Shown piece after piece: positions 1 to 11,234 of a stretch of DNA of 64,000 nucleotides. The translations under genes and the position numbers were made by a program. The notes under the pieces are model-generated. The model saw nothing but the letters and a program-made list of their open reading frames with translations. It had not been told where the DNA came from and did not search any database. Positions within the stretch are counted from its first letter, which is position 1; each line of letters opens with the position of its first letter. The stretch comes from Ephydatia muelleri (lineage: Eukaryota > Porifera > Demospongiae > Spongillida > Spongillidae): positions 6,012,483-6,076,482 of the forward strand of contig JABACO010000017.1 in NCBI GenBank assembly GCA_013339895.1. The letters run 5' to 3'.

Positions 1-381
1 GTTACTTCTTGCAGTACACGTAGGGGCCGTGATTTAATTAATAAGGCTGGCTGGCATAACTGCTAAATTGTGCGTTGCCAAAAGCGGTCCGGGTGTATTG
101 ATTTGCAGGAAACCTTGGTGTAGGAAGTTAATCTGTTTTTGGATCCGCTGTACATGTATGTACATCCTGGGCTGGGCGCAAGGGCGTACGCAGCCTTTAG
201 AAAGGGGGGGGGGGGGGGGGGGCGAATTTTGTTTTGTAGTTGACCTTTCAATAACAGATTTCTTATTTTGAGCATTATTTCATTTGTTCGTTGATGCTTT
301 GTATATTATATAGCCATTGGAGGTTAATATTTAATTTCAATCACGAGCGACTGATTATTTACACCTTTGTATAATCAATCT
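1..381. repeat. Stray head of array module a
   Basis: Nearly identical to the module-a heads at 24409, 40762 and 55262, starting at the same GTTACTTCTTGCAGTACACG boundary and including a 19-G tract at 204-222. It runs straight into the assembly gap. It shows that at least one module edge of the peptide array lies left of the unique region at 1.4-11.2 kb. No gene was seen in it. Confidence 0.85.
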
Positions 382-1381
382 NNNNNNNNNNNNNNNNNNN
401 NNNNNNNNNNNNNNNNNNNNNNNNNNNNNNNNNNNNNNNNNNNNNNNNNNNNNNNNNNNNNNNNNNNNNNNNNNNNNNNNNNNNNNNNNNNNNNNNNNNN
501 NNNNNNNNNNNNNNNNNNNNNNNNNNNNNNNNNNNNNNNNNNNNNNNNNNNNNNNNNNNNNNNNNNNNNNNNNNNNNNNNNNNNNNNNNNNNNNNNNNNN
601 NNNNNNNNNNNNNNNNNNNNNNNNNNNNNNNNNNNNNNNNNNNNNNNNNNNNNNNNNNNNNNNNNNNNNNNNNNNNNNNNNNNNNNNNNNNNNNNNNNNN
701 NNNNNNNNNNNNNNNNNNNNNNNNNNNNNNNNNNNNNNNNNNNNNNNNNNNNNNNNNNNNNNNNNNNNNNNNNNNNNNNNNNNNNNNNNNNNNNNNNNNN
801 NNNNNNNNNNNNNNNNNNNNNNNNNNNNNNNNNNNNNNNNNNNNNNNNNNNNNNNNNNNNNNNNNNNNNNNNNNNNNNNNNNNNNNNNNNNNNNNNNNNN
901 NNNNNNNNNNNNNNNNNNNNNNNNNNNNNNNNNNNNNNNNNNNNNNNNNNNNNNNNNNNNNNNNNNNNNNNNNNNNNNNNNNNNNNNNNNNNNNNNNNNN
1001 NNNNNNNNNNNNNNNNNNNNNNNNNNNNNNNNNNNNNNNNNNNNNNNNNNNNNNNNNNNNNNNNNNNNNNNNNNNNNNNNNNNNNNNNNNNNNNNNNNNN
1101 NNNNNNNNNNNNNNNNNNNNNNNNNNNNNNNNNNNNNNNNNNNNNNNNNNNNNNNNNNNNNNNNNNNNNNNNNNNNNNNNNNNNNNNNNNNNNNNNNNNN
1201 NNNNNNNNNNNNNNNNNNNNNNNNNNNNNNNNNNNNNNNNNNNNNNNNNNNNNNNNNNNNNNNNNNNNNNNNNNNNNNNNNNNNNNNNNNNNNNNNNNNN
1301 NNNNNNNNNNNNNNNNNNNNNNNNNNNNNNNNNNNNNNNNNNNNNNNNNNNNNNNNNNNNNNNNNNNNNNNNNNNNNNNNN
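382..1381. other. Assembly gap (1000 N)
   Basis: Exactly 1000 undetermined bases, a round number typical of a gap of unknown size. Every apparent reading frame across it is meaningless. Array sequence stops at its left edge and unrelated sequence starts at its right edge, so the join itself is unproven. Confidence 0.99.
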
Positions 1382-1673
1382 CGTCTGCATGGATAGAGGT
1401 GTGTATACATGCAATAAGAGCATGCAGCTGTCGAGATAGTTTACAAGTATGTACATGCAAACAACTTGCTGCGTGCATGGTTACCATGACACTGACCTTG
1501 GTCATTGAAAAAAATATTGCAGCTGGCCTGTAACTGCATGCATCCTGATGAGCCAAAAGATCACTTTTTTCCCTTTAATCAACGTTTCGACCGGTCTTGA
1601 AGAAGGTGTCGCACTGCACTGTTCCACTTTGCATAGATATGTATACCAATTATATATATAATAATAATTATTA

Positions 1674-1919
1674 TTATTTATATATATACATGTGCATTAC
1701 TATTTTGCGCACCTTCAGTACACAATGCCTCAAATTTTTAGTAATCCTCAATCCACGGCCATCTGGTAGCATTTTGATCATATCTTTTCTTGCTGAATCT
1801 GTAGCCAAGATCGGTTTATCTCTAATGATCTCGAGGTACGGCTTTTTGAATACTTTTTCTAGCGCTTCAGTTAGCTGAAGTAAAGAGGGCCAGATTAAAT
1901 TTGACAAACATGCAATCAT
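1674..1919 (-). CDS. Possible exon fragment, unknown protein
   Basis: A minus-strand open stretch of about 80 codons contains a hydrophilic, ordinary-looking protein segment (for example RDKPILATDSARKDMIK). Its coding look fades near an AAG|GTGCGC possible splice donor around 1709. I recognise no family. It lies opposite and just upstream of the plus-strand exons from 1990. It could equally be a chance frame or part of a decayed mobile element. Confidence 0.2.
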   Translation of the reverse strand: MIACLSNLIWPSLLQLTEALEKVFKKPYLEIIRDKPILATDSARKDMIKMLPDGRGLRITKNLRHCVLKVRKIVMHMYIYK

Positions 1920-1989
1920 GCATCATCACCTTGGCTTCCATCTTTAGCGCAGCAGACTTCTTTTCAGCTTCCCGAAAAGAGCACTTTAG

Positions 1990-2894
1990 TTTGAAATAGA
2001 GCTAAGCAGCTCATACTGCTCCTTTTCATTCAAATTATGCAAAAAAGTTGATGGATCACTTGTCTTTAAATACAAGTACTGGGCAACGGATCCAAAATGG
2101 GAACCTTACAACAGCTCAATACAGCTCTTCACAAACACAGATATCAGCCCAACTACTTTGCAATCATTGGTGCCTAATATCAGTGCACTAAATCTATCAC
2201 AGGTTGTGGAGGACATTGATAAGCTCACAGACTATACCACAGAAGTCAAGGTACAAGAATGGAAAAAATTCTGTGAGCGGATGAACCAGCAGGATCAATT
2301 GAGCAGATGCCCATTCACACAACTTGTGTATGGTGATGCACTTGATGGTATGCATGTACATGCTGCTGACAACAGCAAACAAGCAGCAGAGTTAGTACAT
2401 GAAGAAGGGATAGCATGTTTGCTGGAAAAAGAAGTAGCAAGACCTGAGGTATGTTTTTGGTCTAAATTACAAAATCAAACCCTTAACACAAAATTGTTCA
2501 TCCTATCTAACTACAGGTGTACAATGGGGTTTATCGCCCAAAGGCTGTTTCCTAAAAGCCGCTACGTGAAGGTGACATGGTTGCTGTATTGCCTGAAAAG
2601 GATCAGTTCACAGGTATTTATGTTAACATTTTCAAGCAACAATCTAATAATCGGCATCCATGAACTTTTATAGGAAAACCATGGATAGGACTATGTGAAA
2701 CCATTGACACAACTACTTCTACGTTTGTCATCCAGTGGTACAAAGGCAGTTACACAACCGCATGGAGACCAGACAAAACATTTCCCAACTCAGAGATTCA
2801 TGTGAAAGCTATAATTGCTTATGGATTCACATTCACATCAACGTCTAAACTTAATAAGACAATAGATCTGCTAAAAGAATGTTTACCATCATAA
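1990..2894 (+). CDS. Partial three-exon gene, unknown family
   Basis: Exon 1 probably starts after an acceptor CTTTAG at 1989 and is open to 2448. Intron 1 starts GTATGT at 2449 and intron 2 is GTATTT...TAG at 2614-2673. The last exon ends TAA at 2892-2894. Intron 1 has two candidate acceptors. The one at 2516 (ACTACAG) gives an in-frame TAA in exon 2; the one at 2558 (TTTCCTAAAAG) keeps the frame open. The C-terminal part (about 75 residues, with PWIGLCETID and FVIQWYKGSYTTAWRP) looks like a small beta-rich domain after a GDMVAVLPEKDQ segment, vaguely reminiscent of BAH or Tudor folds. I do not recognise the family. The 5' part is missing upstream or in the gap, so it may be a relic. Confidence 0.5.
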
Positions 2895-3094
2895 TTGTTG
2901 CCGCTAAATTTGTACATCAGTTTTATTTGTTATAACATTTGATCGTACACACATCAACTTGCATGAGTGCACCAGTGCCAGTTAACAGATTACATTTCCC
3001 CTTTCCCACACAATCTCCACCTTTACACTCTCTTCACTACCCACTATGCACTGCATGTACATGTGGAGTTGGTAGCCACATCTCTATCAGCTAC

Positions 3095-3780
3095 AAGACA
3101 CACCCCACAAGCGTACAAGGGACACACCCCACAAGCGTACAAGGGACACACCCCACAAGTTTACAAGGGACACACCTCTCAAGCGTACAAAGGACACGCC
3201 CCACAAGCGTATAAGGGACACGCCCCACAAGCTTACAAGGGACACACCCCACAAGTATACAAGGGACACACCCCACAAGCGTACAAGCTACACACCCAGA
3301 CACACCCCACAAGATACAAGACACACCCACAAGATACAAGACACACCCCACAAGCATACAAGCTACACACCCACAAGCAAGCTACACACCCCTACACAAC
3401 GACACACGCCCCACACAGCAGACACCCCCTCACACAGCATACACGCCCCCGACACAGCAGACACGCCCCGCGACAAACAGACACGCCCGCGACACAACAG
3501 ACACGCCCCGCGACACACAGACACGCCCCGACACAACAGACACGCCCCGCGACACAACAGACACGCCCCGACACAACAGACACGCCCCGCGACACAACAG
3601 ACACGCCCCGACACAACAACACGCCGCGACACAACAGACACGCCCCGCGACACAACAGACACTCCCCTACACAACATACACTCCCCTCTACACAACATAC
3701 ACTCCCTCTACACAACATACACTCCCCTCTACACAACATACACTCCCCTCTACACAACATACACTCCCACACTCCCCTCC
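3095..3780. repeat. Three abutting minisatellites
   Basis: From 3095 to about 3410 a unit of about 24 bp (ACAAGCGTACAAGGGACACACCCC and variants) repeats about a dozen times. From about 3440 to 3655 a 20-21 bp unit (GACACAACAGACACGCCCCG) takes over. From 3655 to 3775 a 21-bp unit (CTACACAACATACACTCCCC) follows. All share an ACAC-CCC skeleton and probably grew from one another. Long open frames here are repeat artefacts. Confidence 0.9.
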
Positions 3781-4519
3781 CGTGTTATCAATCCATTCAC
3801 TTTTTCTCTAAGCCATGAACTAAGGAACTGCACATGCCCCCATCACTGCCTATGGAACCATGCCCACAGATGGAGTTATCAGACCCCCCACACTGCCAGC
3901 ATGGTAGCTACCAGGGGTCTGATAACTGTGAAATGTCAGCTCTCTTACTGCAGGCTGAGCCAACAGCCAGCCCCCATAAAAATAGGGGCCAATGGTCCTA
4001 GCCATGGAGGTGTCAATGGGACAATGGTATGTCGTATTGCCGTGTGAACGCACCCATATATGCATGGGCATGGCGTACAGTTTAGGACCTAAACTATGGT
4101 TTAGGACCTAAACAAAGTGTTTAGGACCTAAACACTCATCGTGTTCGGCGTACTGATAATTTTGTCAGAATCCGGACTCAGAAATTTCCGATGTTGTTGA
4201 GACAGTGTTACATGACCAATCATAAAAATCCTTGTTGATATTCTAGAGTCTACTTTGCCTCCCGTATCGTATTTCGTTCACCAAGCAGCAAGGTTAGGAC
4301 TCTCCAATACCGTTGACTTTTAGCAACCCATATCTTTCAGCCTCGCAGGCTTGATACTTTTCGCTTTTCGCGTTCAGGCTCTGCTCTGCCTGTTTGTTAG
4401 GCTCGTTATTTCCGTCGTAGTCTGTAGCTAAATAATTACAATGTACATCACTTACTACTATTATTTGTAGTTAACGTTTCTAGTTTAGTAATAGTATGCG
4501 TTTAAAATAAAAATACGGA
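3781..4519. other. Non-coding stretch with palindrome cluster
   Basis: I see no convincing gene. The only structured signal is the triple palindrome at 4080-4133, listed separately. Confidence 0.5.
4080..4133. repeat. Triple near-palindrome GTTTAGGACCTAAAC
   Basis: The 15-mer GTTTAGGACCTAAAC occurs at 4080-4094, 4099-4113 and 4119-4133, at 19-20 base spacing. Each copy is palindromic except for its central A. This is compatible with clustered dimeric protein-binding sites or small hairpins. No promoter or gene is obvious next to it. Confidence 0.7.
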
Positions 4520-4730
4520 CACACACAGCACACACACTACACACACATAGGACACAGTGACACACACACAACACACACGCACACACACACATATACACAC
4601 ACACGCACGCACACACACACACATACACACAGTGACACACACACACACAGTGACACACACACACACACACAGTGACACCACACCACACCACACACACACA
4701 CACACACACACCACACACACACACACACTA
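4520..4730. repeat. (CA)n microsatellite with GTGACA interruptions
   Basis: About 210 bases of CA dinucleotide runs interrupted by AGTGACACAC blocks. Open frames on both strands here only encode THTHTH or CVCVCV. Confidence 0.95.
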
Positions 4731-5256
4731 TATTGGCCACACCCGGTCCATCATTTTCTGCTATTAAGTGGCATAGTCCCCTCGATTTTGACCGCATCCA
4801 GTCATCTTTCTAGCTACACTTTTGTAGGGTTTGAAATGTGCATCAAACCTTACTTCGTTTCAGGAAACTGGATTGTTTCAAGTGTTTTAAAGACATATAA
4901 ATATAAGTATTATCATACTGCACACCAATAAGTTCGAATTTTGATTTCTTTATTATGCATATGTACTTGCATCCCTTGTAGGTTTGCAAACTACATTACG
5001 GGTTATTTGACACTGATCTGCATGAATTTCCTGCTACCACGAACTCGTCAAAATCTGCCATGCAAACTCGCGCGCCGTACCGAAGTGTACATGTATTTGA
5101 AACGCTAAAAACAACAGGAGTTGCAGGTTAGAAGTTTTGGATTCATTTGAATTTAATGCTTTTTTCCCCCATCAAGTTAATGGTTGAAGTTGAACTAGAA
5201 AGGGTTTATCGAATACACAAATTGATGCTTTTTTTTTTTCACTCGTGACGCCTGAA
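4731..5256. other. No gene seen
   Basis: AT-rich unique sequence between the CA repeat and the 27-bp repeat region. No coding stretch or structured element was recognised. Confidence 0.4.
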
Positions 5257-5309
5257 TTAATAACGGCCGTACGTATGGATGCGCGTTGGATGATGCGTTG
5301 GACGACTTT

Positions 5310-5480
5310 GTCTGCGCGTCGAGTGATGGCTGTGCTTCGTCCCGTGCCTTGAGCGATGGCTGCGCGAACTGTGCTTCGTGCCATGGCTGCGCGGACCGTG
5401 CCTTGAGCGATGGCTGCGTGGACTGTCCCTTGAGCGATGGCTGCGCGTACTGTGCTTCGTGCCATGGCTGCGCGAACGTC
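5310..5480. repeat. 27-bp coding-length minisatellite
   Basis: Five to six copies of a 27-base unit of the form GATGGCTGCGCGAACTGTGCTTCGTGC. Because 27 is nine codons, all frames keep their phase through the array. On the minus strand one frame gives Ser/His/Arg-rich nonapeptides (SHGTKHSSR, SHRSRHGPR) and another gives AAIAQGTVR units. It lies just 3' of the secreted-protein ORF ending at 5504, so one spliced or frameshifted form of that gene might include it. That is inference. Confidence 0.7.
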
Positions 5481-5503
5481 TTGTTTGATAATGACTGTAG
5501 AGA

Positions 5504-5755
5504 TCACTGTCTTGGGTCCGCTTTGATGTAGAGGATCTGCTTAGAATGATACCCGACTTGCGGATTTTTTTCCTCCTTTTGTTGTAACTGAGTGCCTTGG
5601 TGATTATAGGGTACTTCAACATGAGCTCCTTTTTGAGGAGAATACTCGGCAGCAGGGCTGTCTTCTGACTCATACTCAGCAATGTCTTTCGTCGCTTCGG
5701 AGTAGGTAGCCGCTACAAGTACCGTCAAACACACCACAATCATATTGAGATTCAT
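5504..5755 (-). CDS. Small secreted acidic protein, hypothetical
   Basis: An 83-residue product. I chose the ATG at 5755 because it begins a clean signal peptide (MNLNMIVVCLTVLVAATYSEA), although an open frame continues upstream to 5800. The mature part is acidic at first (IAEYESEDSPAAEYSP), then Gln/Lys-rich (GTQLQQKEEKN), and has no cysteine. It ends at TGA 5504-5506. A TATA box lies 57-64 bases upstream, an architecture very like the array peptide genes, though the sequence is unrelated. Immediately 3', the 27-bp repeat stays open in the other two minus-strand frames, so the annotated end could be wrong if an intron or a one-base assembly error exists. No family was recognised. Confidence 0.5.
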   Translation of the reverse strand: MNLNMIVVCLTVLVAATYSEATKDIAEYESEDSPAAEYSPQKGAHVEVPYNHQGTQLQQKEEKNPQVGYHSKQILYIKADPRQ

Positions 5756-5811
5756 TATGATTCGCATCACTGCGGTAAAGCAGTCGTAAAGCATACTCAC
5801 GTATAGCTTAT

Positions 5812-5819
5812 TTTATATA
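5812..5819 (-). promoter_or_regulatory. TATA box of the 5755 secreted-protein gene
   Basis: Minus-strand TATATAAA inside CTTATATAAAATAAGC, 57-64 bases before the chosen ATG. A start about 30 bases downstream would leave a 5' leader of about 30 bases. Confidence 0.5.
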
Positions 5820-7130
5820 AGCATGCATGTTCGCCAAACCAAATTTGATTATTCTTGGCTTAGTACCCAGCTAGCTATTCATCAATATTCAAATCTCGAT
5901 GTAGAAATACTAATGAATCCTTTTTAAGGTGTTGTATAATGTATTTTCAATATACAGCAATCAGACAAAGGTTTGTTGCTCTGAGGATTGCAAATGAAAG
6001 TCGTGCTCTCGTCCATCCTAGTACTGTTGAATTTTCCCACTTGTGGGCAAGTTTCTCAGCAAGGTATTTCACAATCTTCAGTCTCGACCCAGGACTCCGT
6101 CCACTGACACAACAAGAGGTGTGAAGGAGGTTCGGGGAAGAGCTGCTGCTTCAGAGTACTTCTTTTTTTTTTCCTCCTCAGCTGAAGTGAGAATGGCAGT
6201 AACAACTCCTTTAGAGTGTGACGGGGCACATCAAACAACGCCACGGTCTGGGGCTGCCATACACTCAGATCAGCGATTAGGGAGGGCACTGTGCAAAAAA
6301 CTGGATATACGCTATCGGATAATTTGCGTATATTTCGAGTTTACGCATCAAGAATCCCACTTGCGGAATGAACCAGTTTCGCACTGTGTTTATTTCGAGT
6401 ATCCTCAACCGCATCACGTGCGCTTAGAAGGATTCACAAAACAATGTCTCCGTATACCACTTTGTGACACTTTGCACCGTATACGGTGCTGGGTACGCAC
6501 TCCGATTCTGTTCATGGTATACTAGTTGGATTCTTAATTTACTACAATCAAAAACATACACGTACAACAATCAATATTCAACGTTCAAACTCTGCAGCTA
6601 TCGAGGAAAGACTCCACTGCTGGCTCTTCAACTCGCTGCACGAGTTGCTCAGCAATCCATTGCAACGCGACAACGGGAGAGTTGCGCGTCGTGCTGGCCA
6701 GCGCTTCAAACTGCTTCCCCTCAGAACAGCTATAGCAAAAAAAAAAGGTCATTCGTAAAAATTAAAATGCACTCAGCTAGCCTACGCAGTTAGCGGGATT
6801 TCTTGCGCTTGACACCACCTTGATCTCTCAGACTCTTAGCTGAGAATATAGAAAAAGGGGTAAAGAAAGCCTAGCGAAGCGTTTACCTTTTTACGCTCCA
6901 ACTCCACTCTTTTATTTACATAAAGAAAAGACTAAGATTAGCAGCAAATGTGAATGAAAACACAATCTCTTACCCGCGCCGTATCCGATTTTGCTGACCT
7001 TTTAATGACGTCTCTATCATGACTCGAGGGGGGGAAAAACAAGAGAGACTTACTTGTGCGAACTAAAAGCCGTTCTGGAAGCCATGGTAACGGCGCGGTC
7101 ACAAAGAAGTACGCTGCAGTGAAAGATCCT
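5820..7130. other. No convincing gene
   Basis: Several open frames of 60-160 codons exist on both strands, but they overlap, lack domain signatures and run through a T-rich tract near 6170. I see no supported gene or mobile element. Confidence 0.4.
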
Positions 7131-7352
<222 letters not shown>

Positions 7353-7929
7353 GTGTGTGAAATTTACCACAAGTTGCATGGGGCTGTGCTACGGAAAACT
7401 TGGTACGGAAAAACGACACAAACTAGCTACGACCTCGAGATAGATTGAAGTGAACAACATACACTCAGCAATGAGAATCTGTTGGATGAAACACAATCGT
7501 TGCATTATGCAATTGCAACCAACTAACCATAGACAGTTCCTTTCTTTCCTTACACGCACGACATCAATCGAAAATATGCCACGTGGTGAGTAGCTCTATT
7601 TATTGACAAACATAATAGTTATTTTTAAAACTAATCATTACACAGAGCATTACTTGGAGATCTATATGTAGCTAGCTGGTACACTTGAAAAGTTTGTTGA
7701 CCGTATAACACTCTCATTGCAATGACTATTAATCGTTTGATGTATGCCTAGCGATCTATAAGAAGTAATGACGATCCATTGACAGAATGCTAGTGATGTT
7801 ATGTTAAGCATTACTCCTCCAATCGATATGTCATTGCAAAAAGCAAAATGATAGTGTACAAAAAAGTCAATGTTTGTGGTGAAAACAAATGCTTCTTTGC
7901 AAAAGAATCCATGGCAACAACAGAACAGG
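7353..7929. other. No gene seen
   Basis: AT-rich unique sequence leading into the satellite. The last bases before 7930 already show degenerate satellite similarity. Confidence 0.4.
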
Positions 7930-10556
7930 GGTTATAGACTTCCATGGAGATTCCCAGTGTGTGATGAGAATGTTGCTCAAGGTCACGTGAATCCAATGAC
8001 CCCTATGAGGTGAAAAGGTGTCACTGCATGAAAAGCGTAAGGAACATCTTGTCCCCAAGTTATGGTGGTGAACGGGACAAGTGTGCTACAAATTGAATTG
8101 TACAACTCACCTGTCAAGTGCCATGCACGCCCTCCAAGGTCACATGAATCCAATGACCCCTTTGAGGAGAAAAGGTGTCACTACATGTACATGAAAAGCT
8201 TAAGGAACATCTTGTCCTCAAGTTATGGTGGTGAACGGGCCAAATGTGCTACAAATTGAATTGCACAACTCACCTGTCAAGTGCCACGCCCTCCAAGGTC
8301 ACGTGAATCCAATGACCCCTTTGAGGTGAAAAGGTGTCACTGCATGAAAAGCTTAAGGAACATCTTGTCCTCAAGTTATGGTGGTGAACGGGGCAAGTGT
8401 GATACAAATTGAATTGTACGACTGACCTGTCAAGTGCCACGCCCTCCAAGGTCACGTGAATCCAATGACTCCTTTGAGGTGAAAAGGTGTCACTGCATGA
8501 AAAGCTTAAGGAACATCTTGTCCTCAAGTTATGTGGTGAATGGGGCAAGTGTGCTACAAATTGAATTATACACCTGTCAAGTGCCACGCCCTCCAAGGTC
8601 ACGTGAATCCAATGACTCTTATGAAGTGAAAAGGTGTCACGTCATTGCATGAAAAGCTTAAGGACCATCAGGTCCTCAAGTTATGTGGTGAACGGGGCAA
8701 GTGTGCTACAAATTGAATTGTACGACTGACCTGTCAAGTGCCACGCCCTCCAAGGTCACGTGAATCCAATGACCCCGTTGAGGAGAAAAGATTTCACTAC
8801 ATGAAAAGCTTAAGGAACATGTTGTCCTCAAGTTATGTGGTGAACGGGGCAAGTGTGCTACAAATTGAATTATACACCTGTCAAGTGCCACGCCCTCCAT
8901 GGTCACGTGAATCCAATGACTCTTATGAAGTGAAAAGGTGTCACGTCATTGCATGAAAAGCTTAAGGACCATCAGGTCCTCAAGTTATGTGGTGAACTAG
9001 GCAAGTGTGTAACAAATTGAATGTACAACTCACCTGTCAAGTGCCACGCCCTCCAAGGTCACGTGAATCCAATGACCCCTTTGAGGTGAAAAGGTGTCAC
9101 TGCATGAAAAGCATCTTGTCCTCAAGTTATGGTGGTGAACGGGGCAAGTGTGCTACAAATTGAATTGTACGACTGACCTGTCAAGTGCCACGCCCTCCAA
9201 GATCACGTGAATCCAATGACCCCTTTGAGGAGAAAAGGTGTCACTACATGAAAAGCTTAAGGAACATCTTGTCCTCAAGTTATGTGGTGAACGGGGCAAG
9301 TGTGCTACAAATTGAATTATACACCTGTCAAGTGCCACGCCCTCCAAGGTCACGTGAATCCAATGACTCTTATGAAGTGAAAAGATGTCACGTCATTGCA
9401 TGAAAAGCTTAAGGACCATCAGGTCCTCAAGTTATGGTGGTGAACGGGGCAAGTGTGCTACAAATTGAATGTACAACTCACCTGTCAAGTGCCACGCCCC
9501 CCAAGGTCACGTGAATCCAATGACCCCTTTGAGGTGAAAAGGTGTCACTGCATGAAAAGCTTAAGGAACATCTTGTCCTCAAGTTATGGTGGTGAACGGG
9601 GCAAGTGTGCTACAAATTGAATTGTACGACTGACCTGTCAAGTGCCACGCCCTCCAAGGTCACGTGAATCCAATGACCCCTATGAGGTGAAAAGGTGTCA
9701 CTGCATGAAAAGCTTAAAGAACATCTTGTCCTCAAGTTATGGTGGTGAATGGGGCAAGTGTGCTACAAATTGAATGTACAACTCACCTGTCCAGTGCCAC
9801 GCCCTCCAAGGTCACGTGAATCCAATGACCCCTTTGAGGTGAAAAGGTGTCACTGCATGAAAAGCATCTTGTCCTCATGTTATGGTGGTGAACGGGGCAA
9901 GTGTACTACAAATTGAATTGTACGATGACCTGTCAAGTGCCACGCCCTCCAAGGTCACGTGAATCCAATGACCCCTTTGAGGTGAAAAGGTATCACTGCA
10001 TGAAAAGCTTAAGGACCATCTTGTCCTCAAGTTATGGTGGTGAACGGGGCAAGTGTGCTACAAATTGAATTGTACGACTGACCTGTCAAGTGCCACGCCC
10101 TCCAAGGTCACGTGAATCCAATGATTCCTTTGAGGTGAAAAGGTGTCACTGCATGAAAAGCTTAAGGACCATCTTGTCCTCAAGTTATGGTGGTGAACGG
10201 GGCAAGAGTGCTACAAATTGAATTGTATGACTGACCTGTCAAGTGCCACGCCCTCCAAGGTCACGTGAATCCAATGACCCCTTTGAGGAGAAAAGGTGTC
10301 ACTGCATGAAAAGCTTAAGGAACATCTTGTCCTCAAGTTATGTGGTGAACGGGGCAAGTGTGCTACAAATTGAATTATACACCTGTCAAGTGCCACGTCC
10401 TCCAAGGTCACGTGAATCCAATGACTCTTATGAAGTGAAAAGGTGTCACGTCATTGCATGAAAAGCTTAAGGACCATCAGGTCCTCAAACAGGGCAAGTG
10501 TGCTACAAATTGAATTGTACTACTCACCTGTCAAGTGCCACCACGTGAGTCTTATG
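7930..10556. repeat. ~150-bp tandem satellite, ~17 copies
   Basis: Copies of TCAAGTGCCACGCCCTCCAAGG recur near 8114, 8278, 8431, 8578, 8734, 8882, 9038, 9182, 9329, 9486, 9639, 9791, 9934, 10086, 10240, 10386 and 10532, a spacing of 143-164 bases. Every full unit contains GGTCACGTGAATCCAATGA, including the E-box-like palindrome CACGTG. Two subtypes differ in one segment. Type A has AAGGAACATCTTGTCCTCAAG. Type B has an extra GTCACGTCATTGC and the perfect inverted repeat AGGACC-ATCA-GGTCCT. Open frames in the units are periodic artefacts. The unit is close to the nucleosome core length. Confidence 0.95.
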
Positions 10557-11234
10557 ACTCGAGGTGTACTGCATGGAAAGTCCAAGGAACATCTTGTCTG
10601 TAACCTGCTTTGATGCTTGGCATGACAGGCTGTAAATTCAACATGCTTGTTCAACTCCAGTGTTGTACACTACAGTTCACCACAAGACTGGGCCATATGG
10701 TCCTGGACCAATACTCGTTAACATAAGCTCCCTGGCGTGGGTTAAAGAATGTGATCGAACATGGCCTCCTATAATATAAACCTAACTGCACGTGTTAACA
10801 CATAACTTTGGCGTAGGGCCTACAGACCACTAGGTCCTTGTCCAATGTTTCTATCATTTGGTAAGCTATTATGACATTAAAATACTGCCAACGCTTGAAG
10901 TTCAACATGTGAACGTTTGAGTCCGTTTATATTACATAGCATTGAGTCTTATGATCTACGCTCAATCTCACCTTTGCATGAGACATTCCGGCAGGAAAGA
11001 TACCATTTGCATTCACGCGCGCCTGAAATAATAAAGATAATACTCACGTGCATGAGTTGCATAAATTCATTGTTGGACCGTGTTATGAATATGCGCTACG
11101 AACAATTGTAGCCCGTGGATTCATGAAATATACCAGGAGATATTTGAAATATGCACTGACCTTGGTATATTGGTGGTAAACGCAAAATATGCGCAAAAAT
11201 ATACAGTAGCGTATACTAGGTTTTTTGCACAGTG
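10557..11234. other. No gene seen; left flank of the array
   Basis: Unique sequence between the satellite and the first array-homologous base at about 11235. A decayed satellite remnant lies at its left end. No coding or structural signal was recognised. Confidence 0.4.

Noticed and set aside
355-1556. Four open frames of 350-390 codons
   Set aside because: They consist mainly of the 1000 N assembly gap.
2967-3818. 283-codon His/Thr/Pro-rich ORF
   Set aside because: It lies entirely in the ACAC-CCC minisatellites; open frames follow from the lack of T-initial stop codons in the repeat.
6043-6525. 160-codon plus-strand ORF
   Set aside because: No domain signature, overlaps competing frames on both strands and includes a T-rich low-complexity tract.
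7930-10556. Regular repeats suggesting a CRISPR-like array
   Set aside because: Units are about 150 bp, contiguous and similar throughout with no unique spacers, and the genome is animal. It is a satellite.
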